From NCBI RefSeq assembly GCF_009870125.1, contig NC_046683.1, forward strand, positions 61,767,869 to 61,831,868: DNA of 64,000 nucleotides, given 5' to 3'. Shown here one piece after another: positions 46,083 through 57,811 of this stretch. A model generated the notes under the pieces. That model was not told where the DNA came from. It did not search any database and saw only the letters and a list, made by a program, of their open reading frames with translations. Made by a program: the position numbers and the translations under genes. The first letter of the stretch is position 1. Every line of letters begins with the position of its first letter. Origin of the DNA: Drosophila pseudoobscura. Lineage: Eukaryota > Arthropoda > Insecta > Diptera > Drosophilidae.

Positions 46083-48184
46083 TTTAGTGAGGGGCCTGAG
46101 GGACGTCAGTCTTTTACTTTTCAAGCCCTTGAATGCGGCTAAAACTATCACAAAACTTACGTGCTATTATCTGTATATTTAGAGCATATACGTCGTCTCT
46201 CGGAATTTTCGAATGATTTTACAATTTTCCGATATACTAACGCCTTACGCCTGTCAAAAGTGGCAGGTAGGGCAAGAGGAGGGGGATCTAACCTTATTTT
46301 TGTATTACTAACAGCTTTGGCAAGGCACACAAAAGGCTTACTTTTCGGTCCTTAAAATTCAACCACAAAAGTCGGTCCCAAGAAATCGAAATCCAACGAA
46401 AATTTAGATGTACCCCTGATTCTGGAACTTTGCCATCGACCCTCATGCAAATATGTATTCCTATCGCATTATATATGGATCCAAGCCCAGACCCCAGCCC
46501 CCAATTTGCCCTAAAGCATATTACATTCAAATTATAAACTCACATATCATTCTCCATTGAGGGGATGATGATGATGATGATGTTTTCTGTCACCTTACGC
46601 ATAACTTGAAAACTTTTTCCATGCAAATTATGCAAAAATATGGGGGGGAAAAAAAATGCTTGATCTATTCCTTGGGGATATTTTTCTGTTCACTGAATTG
46701 TTGTTTGCGATGCCAAAAAGAGTGATTTTTCCCCGATTGAAGAGGCCAACGAAGGGTTGTGCCCAACCAACGCCTCTACCGATAACCATCTCTGATGATG
46801 ATGGCTGATATGACAATCTAGTATGTGCTCCAGCTCCAGCTCCAGCTCCACCCCGGGTGTACCCTCTCTGCACGTGTCACAATTCGAATTTAAATAAGTT
46901 CGACAAGCAGCAAAGTTGACAAACAGTTTGGCTTCCCCATCGACGCCACTCGACTCTTTCCTGGTGCCAGCTTTTAATGATGAAATTTCAATAAATGTCA
47001 TTTGGTCCTCGGCAAAGTGTCAACATGCCACCTACCACCACCTACCTCCCTACCTCCCTACCCCCCTACACACCCTATTCCAATTCTCTTTCGTTTTTTT
47101 TCGAAGGGGGGAACGAACACCAGCTGTCAGGCCACGGCTTTCAATGCGTTAATAATGACAGTTTTCCCCCAATCGCTTTTCTTTTTTGGTCTGTGTGTGT
47201 GTGAGCGCCGTCTAACTAGCCTGGGCCCTGGGCCCTGGGCAGGACTCGCCCGCAGTGCTTCTCACTCGTCGAGTTCTGTTAAATTTAATTACTTTTTCAT
47301 TGCTCATACGCACTCTGTGCGCACAGAAAGCGAGGCGGGGAAAGCGGGCGAAATTGTGATTGAAATTCGTTGAAATTTGCATGTTACACGAAGAAATTGT
47401 CAACTGCAGTTTGGCGCTGAATCTGATTGCAAGCGGGGTCCTTCCATGGGTCCTCTGGTCTCTCTTCCGTCTCCCAAACACGTCATCATCATCAAGCAGC
47501 ACCACCACCACCACCACCAACCTCCATCGATAGTTGACAGTTTCAGTAGCCGGCAGTTGTCGTTGCGTTTTGTCACAATGCCATTTAATATTTGGCCATG
47601 GGAACCGGCCCTGCCCCACTGGGCGGGGCGGGGAGGTGCAGCCACTCGGAAATTGTTGGTCGTGACAAAATATTTGATCATGTATTCGTACAGCTCCCTG
47701 CCTATATATATGTATACACCATTTCAATGTTGAACCTGCGGATGATTCTATGCATCCACATGGGAATTCTTGGCACAACAATTTCATAAAATGTATGCGC
47801 TTTAACATAGTTATATTTAGAAAAAGATTAAGTTCGTTAACAAATTAGTTTGAAAATAGGTTTTGGCACTCAATTTTGGTTGATATGTTAATATGTATGT
47901 AAGTATATCTAAGACTGGGTGTGTTTTTTCTGGAAATTATAGAAATTAATTTAGTGTCTTCATCTGGAAAAATGAGCACATAGAAATGATTGAAGGTTAT
48001 ACTTAATTTATAGAACTAATAGTCTAATAACTATCTCTAACTAATAACAGGTCTCTAGTTTTCGATTGGAAGAGGACCATCCTCATCACACTTTCATAGT
48101 GTCTAATAAAAAAAGAAAAATTCACGTGTCCCTTCTCCAGTTGTGCCCTGTCGAAGGGCTCTCTTGGTTACAATTTTCAACCGA
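46083..48184. other. Intergenic stretch
   Basis: No supported gene. It contains (GAT)n at 46566-46584, a CAGCTC run at about 46.83-46.85 kb, CTACCTCCCTAC repeats at 47.03-47.07 kb, GGGCCCTGGGCCCTGGGC at about 47.22 kb, and a CACCAC run at 47.50-47.52 kb. Confidence 0.4.
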
Positions 48185-49500
48185 TTACTCCTGCTGCAAC
48201 ATCTCAATGGAATTATTGGCTGGATCATCGTCTTTTTGCGGTGAGTCTTCGACTTTCAGTTCCAGTTTGATCTTCCGTGGTGCCTCAGATTGGGAGCTTT
48301 CTTTGATCTTCTTTGGTGGCATAGCCTGGGTGCTAGTCGATTCCACGGATTCCATCTTCGGTGGCGACATGCCCTCTGAGCCTTCCAGTTCCAGTCTGAT
48401 CTTCCGTGGTGCCTCAGATTGGGAGCTTCCTTTAATCTTCTTTAGTGCCATCGCCTGGGTGCTAGTCGATTCCACGGATTCCATCTTCGGTGGCGACATG
48501 CCCTCTGAGCCTTCCAGTTCCAGTCTGATCTTCCGTGGTGCCTCAGATTGGGAGCTTTCTTTGATCTTCTTTGGTGGCATAGCCTGGGTGCTAGTCGATT
48601 CCACGGATTCCATCTTCGGTGGCGACATGCCCTCTGAGCCTTCCAGTTCCAGTCTGATCTTCCGTGGTGCCTCAGATTGGGAGCTTTCTTTGATCTTCTT
48701 TGGTGCCATAGCCTGGGTGCTAGTCGATTCCACAGATTCTATCTTCGGTGGCGACATGCCCTCTGGGCTTTCCAGTTCCAGTTTGATCTTCAATGGTGCC
48801 TCAGATTGGGAGCTTCCTTTGATCTTCTTTGGTGCCATAGCCTGGGTGCTAGTCGATTCCACGGATTCTGTCTTCGGTGGCGACATGCCCTCTGAGCCTT
48901 CCAGTTCCAGTCTGATCTTCAATGGTGCCTCAGATTGGGAGCTTAATTTGATCTTCTTTGGTGGCACCTGGTGCTTCGGCTGCCACATCTTCTCAATGGC
49001 TTTGATGGTTGTTGTGAGGTCCATTGTCAGTGAGGCTTCGATTTTTGGCTGTACCATGGCTTGGTAGCTGGTCGGTGCCATGGATTCGGTGCTCGTTGGT
49101 TTCTTCACTCGGGGCTCCTTGCCGTTTGCATTCGTTGCGTTTTTTCCCAGAGTATTCGCTTGTGCATTCACAGGTGCACTCGCTGGTGCATTCGCTGGTG
49201 CACTCGCTGGTGCATTCACTGGTGCATTCGCTGCTTTGTGCTTCGGCGTCTTGGCCTGCGGTTCCGGTTCAGTCGATCGGTAACATCTCTTGTAATCCTC
49301 GATCATTTCAGCCAGTTTTTCGATTCCGTCCTCCACTGCCTGCATGCGCTGATCGAAAGTCGGTGGTCGTGATGGCCTCAGACCGGACTGGGCAGCGGCC
49401 TGCCATGGAAAACAATTAGATAATGATTAAACTCATGTGCGCTGCTATTCTTCTGGCTTACCGCTTGAGCTTGCTCTTGATCCTTGCGTCCAGCATTCAT
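48185..49500 (-). CDS. Tandem-repeat protein (43-aa units), unknown family
   Basis: Exon 49500-49462 (MNAGRKDQEQAQA) joins 49399-48185 in phase 0 to give 417 aa. A short helical head (FDQRMQAVEDGIEKLAEMIE, then DYKRCYRS) could form a coiled coil. An Ala-Pro-Asn repeat follows (NAPASAPANAPASAPVN), then five 43-residue units plus a partial one. The unit runs from PKKIKESSQSEAPRKIRLEL through EGSEGMSPPKMESVESTSTQ to AM. Each unit alternates a basic PKKIK patch with an acidic ELEGSEG patch and many Ser/Thr-Pro-like sites. The end is LELKVEDSPQKDDDPANNSI. The array is 129 bp per unit and very homogeneous, so recent unequal exchange or conversion is likely. No function can be named; it is probably intrinsically disordered. 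Confidence 0.7.
48252..48975 (-). repeat. 129-bp tandem repeat array inside a coding exon
   Basis: Units start near 48252, 48381, 48510, 48639, 48768 and 48897, exactly 129 bp apart; the last is partial. Since 129 is a multiple of three, copy-number change keeps the frame. It also leaves a long open frame on the + strand (48066-49067), which is a by-product. Confidence 0.9.
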
Positions 49501-49869
49501 TTTAGTGGTTTTAATAGCAAAATTAACACAGAAAGGCACAGAATAAAACAAATCGAGAGCGCAGAAATTTGTTGTTTACCAACACACGGAATCAGCGCTG
49601 CTTGCACATTTTCTAGCACTACATAGATGGCAGTTAGGTTATGGCCGTGTGCCACTAAGCTTGAATTGAAGAGCGTGAGACCAACCTCCAGACAGGCCTC
49701 CAAAAGGATGTAAAATTGGATCGGAAAAGTGTAACATTCGATCATTTATGCCGCAGAGAAGCAGAGGCTCCCAGTATTTATGTCTCTCACTCTCACCGAG
49801 AAAACGAGCCGGAGTTAGAGCGCTGGAGTTAGCCAGTCTAATGTCATAAGACACTATTTTCGTTACTGA

Positions 49870-50055
49870 TTAACGATACCCTTACTGATAGTTTGATCGA
49901 AACCGTTCTCGTTTTAGAAGGCTGGCAGCTTTGCGACAATTTGTGTGAGGAAAAGTTGTCAATTATTTTACAAAAGTTTCGAAATATTCATTGAGTGAAA
50001 AGTGCAATTTGGTTCAAGTTTTGCTCACGGGACCGTGCAAATATTTTGGGGTAAG
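49870..50055 (+). other. Candidate non-coding first exon
   Basis: A leader-like sequence (GTGAGGAAAAGTTGTC, GAGTGAAAAGTGCAATTTGG) ends in TTTTGGG|GTAAGTAG at about 50050, a near-perfect donor. It faces away from the repeat-protein gene. The partner coding exon is unknown: the 115-aa gene at 51353, or a gene beyond the window. Confidence 0.3.
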
Positions 50056-51231
50056 TAGTTTTCGAGTATTTTTCATATTTGCTGTGGCCAGAAAATTCTT
50101 GCCGTGTCATCGGACACACCAACACACAGGCCAATACATATCTGGATAATTATGTTGAATAATATAATTATTTAGCTCTTCATTAAACACATTTTGCCAG
50201 GCAATTGAAGGTTTTTAGTGTCGTGTGTCCGTGGCTCCGTGTGTCGTGTGCAGATCCGAAAATTTAATACGTCATTATCCATTGTGGGGACCAAAAGTGG
50301 CAACAGATTTCCATAATGGCTATTTCATTGGGCAGTTATTGCTGGTCTGCCTACTCCTCGCATTTTACTTGCGGTTTTGTCCCACCCAGAACGTGGCCCT
50401 TGTGGCAGCCATCAGCCAGCAGCCAGCAGACAGCAGCCGCACTGCCACTTCCGTCTGTGGAGTCGTGAGTGAAATATTAAAATTCAATTAAAATGGCGTT
50501 AATTCCAGCAACAGAAACATCATCAGCAGCAGCAGCAGCATCAGCAGAAGAGAAGAGTCGGCGCATGTCGACTGTCTGCCCAGCGCCTGTCATAATTGTC
50601 AACTCTTCAGGGCCGGGACCGGGCCCGGTGATCCGACGGACAGCCATGTCATGTCCCAGGCAGTGCTTCCTTTCCGCACTTTGGCATAATGATGCTCATC
50701 AACGGACAGGTTGGCCATCCCGCCAGCCCGTACTGCCCCTTTTGTCCGCTGATGTTTTGTGTCCGCCTCTCAATGGCATCAATGCTGGCCGCTGATTTTC
50801 TATACCCCCCCCCTTGGCTGCTCCTGCTCGCCTTTTTGTTCGACTCGCATGCAAATTGCACTTCAGACAGCCATTTATCATCAATGGGCTAGCAGTCGGC
50901 TACAGGCTACAGGCTACAGCCTCCCCAGAAGCAGCATCATCCTCAGTCATCAGTCAGAAGGCAGTCCGGTCCAGTCCAACGGATATAATGGTTAATTAAT
51001 AAATATGTGTATTTCCTCCTGCGGCATGGCTCCTCCGATTGAGGCTCGGAAGAAGCGAACCCTTTGATATAGAATTTGTATGCTGCTGCTTTTTGCATGT
51101 AAAAGTTGCCTTGAACCTTTTTTTACGTTGATCTGTTAGGCCATTGACCCACTCGTGTATGCGGGTTAATAGTCGAGTCCGCCAAAAAGAGATTTGCACA
51201 TTCACGGATCAGCTGTTCCCTAAAAAAGCAA

Positions 51232-51243
51232 CAGTGTGACCAT
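51232..51243 (+). promoter_or_regulatory. M1BP (Ohler-1) site
   Basis: CAGTGTGACCATA matches the reverse complement of YGGTCACACTR. It lies about 110 bp upstream of the 115-aa gene's ATG, the usual distance for a core promoter element with a short leader. Confidence 0.55.
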
Positions 51244-51352
51244 ACTGAGCCTGTCAGAAATGGGCTATAAAACGACTGACAATGGAAATTGCACGCATTC
51301 TGATAATTATTATTTATTTTTATTTAATTTAAAGTTTCATTAAACAAATACC

Positions 51353-51757
51353 ATGGAAAAATTGAATGTGCATTCAATCGTTGAGACAGCCGCCGAAATT
51401 GGGGGTCCAAAGAAGCAGGTGGGTCTTTGAAGGACCAACCATTCCCAAGCGTTTCTAAGATATAATTTTTTACAGGCCACCGAAATGACGGTGATGAGTC
51501 TACAGGATTGCTGCAAGTCTGTGATCGAGAAACATTGCCTCAAACGTGTCGATAAGGCATCGATACCCTCCTCTTCCGGACCAAAGAAGGAAACGTACGC
51601 CGGGGCTGCCAAATTTCTGATGCCGGCCGAAAAGGCAGCTCCTGTATCGCCCATGGGCGCCTTCAATGCGGCATTCCATTTGGCCAGCGATATGAAGATG
51701 TGCCTCATTCCGCAAAAAAATTTGGAGCATTTTCAAATCCGTAAAAAATCCCCCTAA
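51353..51757 (+). CDS. Small 115-aa protein, unknown
   Basis: Exons 51353-51418 (MEKLNVHSIVETAAEIGGPK, KQ) and 51476-51757 join in phase 0 across a 57-nt intron with good sites (CAG|GTGGGT, ttttttacag). The second exon gives ATEMTVMSLQDCCKSVIEKH, then CLKRVDKASIPSSSGPKKET, YAGAAKFLMPAEKAAPVSPM and GAFNAAFHLASDMKMCLIPQ, ending IRKKSP. Four cysteines (CC, HC and MC contexts) are notable. There is no signal peptide. I recognise no family. The M1BP motif upstream and the clean intron argue for a real, broadly expressed gene. Confidence 0.7.
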
Positions 51758-54722
51758 AACAAAAATATAACCACAAATACTTTAGCTTAAAGGAGCTTAA
51801 ATGTAAATTCTAAACACACTCGAATGATTTATTAAAACTAATATGTATTTAGAGCATCTTAGAAATCTTTTTAATTGATTAATTGAGGTGTTTAAATGCT
51901 AAAACGAATAATATAATAATCGACTTTGGTACATAATACTTGTTTGGTATACATAATGTTTTAAGAATCGCTTAAGCGATAAATGAGTAAATTTTTGGAA
52001 ATATTCAAGATATCATATTAAGCAGATAACTATTCAAATTTAGCAATCGAAGCGAACGCAGTGATTTTTTGGGATGACTCTATTTAAGCAATTTTTAACT
52101 GATTTTGAACAGAAACGCAGCTCATCACCAATATGTTCTCTGATGAGTTTTAATAACATATGTACATATGTATATCTTTCAAGCGGTACCCCGTTCTTAC
52201 TCCTACGATTTCTAAGATCTTTAACACTATAAATAACTCACGCTGGAGTAAGATCTGAGGAGACGAGGAGGAGCAGACCACACACTCATCACAAAAGAGG
52301 TTGCTATTGTTTTTGCACTTCGAGACGGAGAAGATCCGACAAAACGAGCAACCAGGAAGAGAAGAAGAGCCCACTTTAAGCCTCTCTGCACACAAACCTC
52401 TCTCCAAGGCACTCTCTTCTTTGGCAGTATGAGTGGGAGGAAGACGAGGAGCAGAAAGCGAGCAGAGCAATTATGCAGAGCAGCAGGAGAGCCATGGAGA
52501 ACATATGTACATATATGCATGTAAGTAAGAGCAGCAGCAGGAGAGCCTGGAATGAGCGAGTATTTTTTACATGCATCGCTCTCTTTCAGTTCCAGCTTCC
52601 AATCCCGGTTCAGATTGCACGGCTCCGCCTTCTTTTGCCGCTTTGGGATCGTGAAAAGCGGGGAAATCGTGAAAATTTGAACTGAACAATGGCGCTGGAA
52701 AAGAAGATCACAGAAGGTGTATAAAGCAGGGTATCAGTGGTTGTTTGTACAATCGATTGCTTGGTCTCGTAACGAGACTCTCGTTACGTTTGTGTCGTCT
52801 CGTACCTTTTGAAGTCGTCGTACACTCCGTCCGAAATATTTTTCGGAGCAGGTGGGAGTACGTGGGCTGCCTTTGGTATCCGTAGCCTTGGCTTTTTTAG
52901 CATGACCAGGTCAGAATGATCGCTTCCAACTAAAAGTCAATATAATATACCCATTACTATTCTTTACTAGAGGGTAAGCCCCTTGGGGCCACGACGACGA
53001 TCCAAAACTCCTTGATACAAAAGAGAGATATTTCATTTGCTATGGAGTAAGGATGAGACTTAAGAATGCTTTAAGCGGAAGCACCATATCTATGGAGTAA
53101 CGAGTGGTAAGACTGATATAACTTTTACTCTTAGAAATGTTTATACTATGATTTATTCGCTCCTTTCACTGTCTTTCAAGGTTTGCTGTATTCGGATTAA
53201 AGAATTAAATGTATCTGTTTAAGAGGAAGGTTTATTTAACCTCTATCTGCCAAGGGAAGCCGATCCCTTACCCAGGATAGCCCTTTATTTGCACCTTTCC
53301 CCCTGCTTATCCTCGGGTAAAACGGCGACCTGCCTTCGTTTCCAATATTAGTTGTATTCTGTATGCTCAAGCACAGCCCCTTCAAGTACCTGTGCCCGAC
53401 TGTCGACTGTTTGATTAGGCATTCCGGCAGTCGAATAAATACCAATAAACACAGAGCCAGACTGCCAGACAGCCAGACAGCAGCAACAACTTTGGTGCTT
53501 CACAGCTTCAAGGTGTCAACTGTACACGCACTCACACTCACACTCACACACCCACTCACACCCACACCACCACTTGAATCATCCCAAAAGGGAGGGGGTG
53601 TGGTGTGTGCAAAAGGAGGAAACTCCTTCACGGTGAGTCAATATTGGTAGTCGTTTGGCAAAAGTTTCACTAACAACTTTTTGGATTCCTTTCCTCTCCT
53701 TTCGATTCGTTTCGTTTGGTTTTTTTGCGTCTGCGAGGGGCGTTCCTGGTCTGTCCCGAAAGTCTGAGGCTGCCAATGGCGGAGGTCAACTTATTGGCTC
53801 TTGTTTTGTTCAATTTTTAAATTTTATTCCTACATAGTTTTCCGATAGAGCTTCGCTCGTATCGCAGACTTCGATGTATTGTGTCCCATACCCCGTATGG
53901 CAGTGTGGAACGCCTCATTGATTGCGCATTTAGAACCGCAAAATTTAATTTATCTGCCATCAGTTGATGTTCTTGCGGTTTGCCAAAGCCAGGACCAGGG
54001 CCGGGGCCGGGGCCGGGCAGTGTCCAAAATGATATCGAAAGAAGGTTCTATATACATACATATACCTATCTATACAACACCCCAAAAATCCCCCCCTCAT
54101 GTCTGTGTGGGGGGTCCCTTTTGTTTGTGGGGGGAAAACCCATGTCAAAAATTGTACAACAGTTCTGGTTCCTATTTTTTTTCTTCTCTGCTTTCGTTTC
54201 TGATAACATTTTGGGGCGGCTGCCTGGCTGGGTATTCATGTGTGATTGTGTGTGTATGTGTGCGTGTGCTTGCGGGATGTTTAAGATATCATCTGTCTCT
54301 GGAGCAGTCCCCATAGACCGACCCCAAACCCGCAATCGAACGACTGTCAGGCACTTCCGTTGGCTGCCATTGCCACCTGCTGTTTGACACCTAAATTCGC
54401 TTATTGTTGCCTGCCCTGCCTTTGGATTTACTTTTATGAACTTGTCCGCTCATCGGGGAAATCTATATCTATCCCATACACACATACGTATGCATGTGTG
54501 TGTGCTAGAACTTCAACACTTCATTCAATTCGTTTCAACAATTGAAATGCGATTAGCGCCAAGGTGCACAGGGAACGGAGACCGTACGAGCGAATGGCAT
54601 CCCATTGGATGGCGGCAGGATGGGGGGGGGATGAGTAGGGGCTGCTTTTTGGGTTGGCTACATTTTTGATTTATGTGAAATTGAGTTAAATTCATCCACA
54701 CACATCCTGACCCGCGGCCTTT

Positions 54723-54753
<31 letters not shown>

Positions 54754-56640
54754 CCCATTGTAGCTGAGCGCGTCCTAATCAAGGCTATTCACTTGCCATA
54801 AATCAAATTAAATGGCTGTCACACATATCGCCTGGCGCCAGTGGGGCCTAAAGCTCCTGCCCCCTGCCCCCTGCCTCCTGCCATCCAGCCTAATCCTACG
54901 CTTTGTCCTGCTGCTCTGCTCCTCCATCCTGCCAGCAGCCACTACATTGTCATGGCTGTTGCTGTTGCTGTTGCTGCTGTCAGCTGAGCATAATTAAAAG
55001 CCAGGAAAATTGTGAGGAAAATATATGTGTGTATGCCCGCGGAATTGGGGGTCACGATAGTGCCACTATAGAGCACGAGTGGTGTCAGGCTTATGGCCTT
55101 AGAGAAGAGAGTGCTAATGGGTATAGATTTGTATAGAATTGTTCTTCGAAGGAGGGAGGGAGTAATAATTGTTCTATGAAGAGTAATCGAAGGATACTAG
55201 AAGTAGGGATCTACATTTATTGCTTAGAAGCCTAACTTTTCACCCTTTAGGTGTACAATTTCCCCCCTCAGGACATGCCTTTAAGTCCACCTAATCGCAT
55301 TGACCTCCAGCAAATCTCCATCTGAAACATCCTGCAACCTTTCATTTAATATAAGAAACTCCAATCTCTTTTCTTCTTTCCCGTTTCACACCTTCCTGAT
55401 TAGCTTTTCATACGTATTCCATGTCGCCTGCCCCACCACCGATTTCGATGCAATATTGCCACTTCCCCCACTGCGGCTGGTTGGGGTTGCTCTTGGGGTT
55501 CGGGTTGGGGTTGGGGTTGAAGTGTAGCTAATTTACTGAGCCTCCAGTTCTACTGCTGCTGCTTGCAGCATGGGCAAAAAACCTTTTGACTTCAAAGAAG
55601 AACTGTTGCTTGGAGTGCGTGCTCTCTCTGGGTCCTGGAAGGTCCAACAATGTTGCCAAACACTTCACGTGGTAGGCTCTCTCGCTCTCTACGGGGGATG
55701 GGGGCTGGGCGGGGGGGGCTCCCGGGTGCGCGCCTTTGACACTGTCAAACGGGTCTCCACCTACACTCCGCCGGCTGCAAGGCATACCACGCCTCCTGCC
55801 CCCCCCCCTTGAAGTGCATTTGTTTTTTGGCTTTTGTTTTAATTGGCTTGCGCCCGGACTTGAAGGAGTCGCTGTGTGTCCTGATCCTGCCTCGGCTGCT
55901 TTACTCCTTTACTGCTTTTCGCTTAACAAACTACATTCTCCTCTCACTCTCCGCCCCCCCCCTCGCACGTCCGCTTCGCTTCGCTCATTAAACATTTACT
56001 CTCAACGCTTTGTCGGCGTGAACTTTGATGTTGACTTTGGGTCCCCATGTCGTCCCCACAGGTCCAAAAGGGCTACAGCGAGAGATAACCACTTGAGATT
56101 GCATCTCTCTGGCAAGCCTTTGGCTCCAGCTCGGGCTCCTGCTCCTGCTCCAGGTCCTGCACGACTCCCATGACAACAACTCCTTTCTCCAGCTCTCTTT
56201 TTGTGTCTTTTGAAAAGTGCATTTCTGCCGCAGATTGTGGCGCTCGTTTGGTCCGTGGCACATTCCAACAACCCTCTGGCCAACCCAAGCCGAGCCGAGC
56301 CTCTTCTGTTGCAGTTGCATCTTCACTTGGTGGCGTGTGTGTTTGTGGCATGCACAAAAAACCACCTTTTGTGACGAAGGATCTACATTTTCGAAGATTT
56401 CTAGTAGTAGAACCCCCCATTCTTTCTTATCCCCTAGATAGACAGGGCTATTCCAATGACGACAGCTTGTGGAGATCCTTAATTGCTCAGAATTGGAACA
56501 AATCAGGTTCTTATGTATAAAAGGGAATACAATTCTGGCTTTCTTTTTGTAGAAATAATAATATTTTACCAACAATTATCACATATGTATTTTCCTTTCC
56601 TAATCGTAGTTTTTTTCGTGGCAACTGTACCCATTCAGTC
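51758..56640. other. Gene-poor region, repeats and purine-rich tracts
   Basis: No convincing coding exon. A purine/GAGCAG-rich block with leader-like sequence spans about 52.25-52.73 kb (ends GTGAAAAGCGGGGAAATCGT, then GAAAATTT). There are CACACT repeats at 53.52-53.57 kb, a (CT)n run at 54.73-54.76 kb, and GGTTGGGGTT repeats at about 55.5 kb. A 10-bp inverted repeat lies at 52768-52788. Confidence 0.4.
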
Positions 56641-56717
56641 ATCGACGAGAAAACTTTAGTTTCAAAAAAAAACGAGGGGGAACGTTGTGAGTTGCTGCGG
56701 ACACCGCAACTCTACGG

Positions 56718-57811
56718 TTATACCCGATACTAAGTCAGTATGGCTCTCCTCCGGCAGACGCCGCTAATATTAAACGACACGACAAAGAGTGCGTGCGAGA
56801 GAGACAGAAAATCAGTCTGAGCGTGACGTAACGCGCTGCGTAGCCACTGCAAATTGATTTGTTTCCTTTCGCTATAAAAATGATCTGATCTGATCCAGAT
56901 TCAGCAATCTGATAGATATGGTCGCTATCTATGATTCTGCGTTTTTAGTTTTCTCGAATCTGCAATATTGTGGATGCAACAGATTTTCGTCCTTTGTGGG
57001 GGCGGAAGGGGGTGTGGCGAAATTTTGAGATATACGTTTTATAGTGAGATCTAACAGAAGTGCGGATACCAAATTTGGTTACTCTAGCTTTAATAGTCTC
57101 TGAGATTTGTGAATATCCCCAGATTTGCATCCTTTGCGGGGGCGGAAGGGGGTGTGGCGAAATTTTGAAACAAACTCGTCTCGGTCCGATATATTAGGAG
57201 TGTGGATACCAAATTTGGTTGCTCTAGCTTTTATAGTCTCTGAGATCTAGGCGCTAATGTTTTACTCTAAGCAAAGCCGCCTATGCTACCTGTGTGTTAG
57301 AGAGAGACAGGGCGAGAAAAAATGAAATTGTTTTCTTGATGCTGGCTATAATAGTAATACGATCTAATTCAGATTCTGCAGTCTAAAAGATATGGTCATT
57401 CTCTACGATTCTGCGTTTTTGGTTTTCTTGTATCTTTAAAATTGTGGATGCCACAGATTTTCGCCCTTTGTGGGGGCGGAGGTGGGCGGGGCAAAGTTTT
57501 GAAATATTTTTGTAGCAGTGACATATCACAGAAGTCTGGATCCAAAACATCGTTGCTCTAGCTCTTATAGTCTTTGAGCATTAGGCGCTGAAGGGGACGG
57601 ACAGACGGACAGACGGACAGACGGACAGACGGACGGACGGACAGACGGACAGACGGACAGACAGACATGGCTCAATCGACTCGGCTATTGATGCTGATCA
57701 AGAATATATATACTTTATGGGGTCGGAAACGATTCCTTCTGGACGTTACACACATCCACTTTTACCACAAATCTAATATACCCCAATACTCATTTTGAGT
57801 ATCGGGTATAA
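56718..57811. mobile_element. 1.09-kb element with 14-bp terminal inverted repeats
   Basis: TTATACCCGATACT at 56718-56731 is exactly inverted at 57798-57811 (AGTATCGGGTATAA). Inside are three internal copies of a CCTTTG(T/C)GGGGGCGGA motif, a (GACGGACA)n tract at 57597-57665, and a TCGGCTATTGATGCTGATCA block. There is no transposase frame, so it is non-autonomous. I have seen similar sequence widely in Drosophila genomes but cannot name the family. Conserved sequence just outside the left end suggests the true boundary may lie further upstream. Confidence 0.65.

Noticed and set aside
48066-49067. 333-aa + strand open frame across the 129-bp repeats
   Set aside because: It is the complement of the repeat-protein exon. 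A repeat unit divisible by three keeps both strands open, and the - strand has a good start, an intron and soluble protein-like composition.
49497-49854. Two - strand frames upstream of the repeat-protein gene
   Set aside because: They lie in its probable 5' flank, have no intron logic or recognisable motif, and differ in frame.
52682-52726. Short ATGGCGCTGGAAAAGAAGAT frame as a coding exon
   Set aside because: It reaches a stop within a dozen codons, and no matching acceptor exon could be identified.
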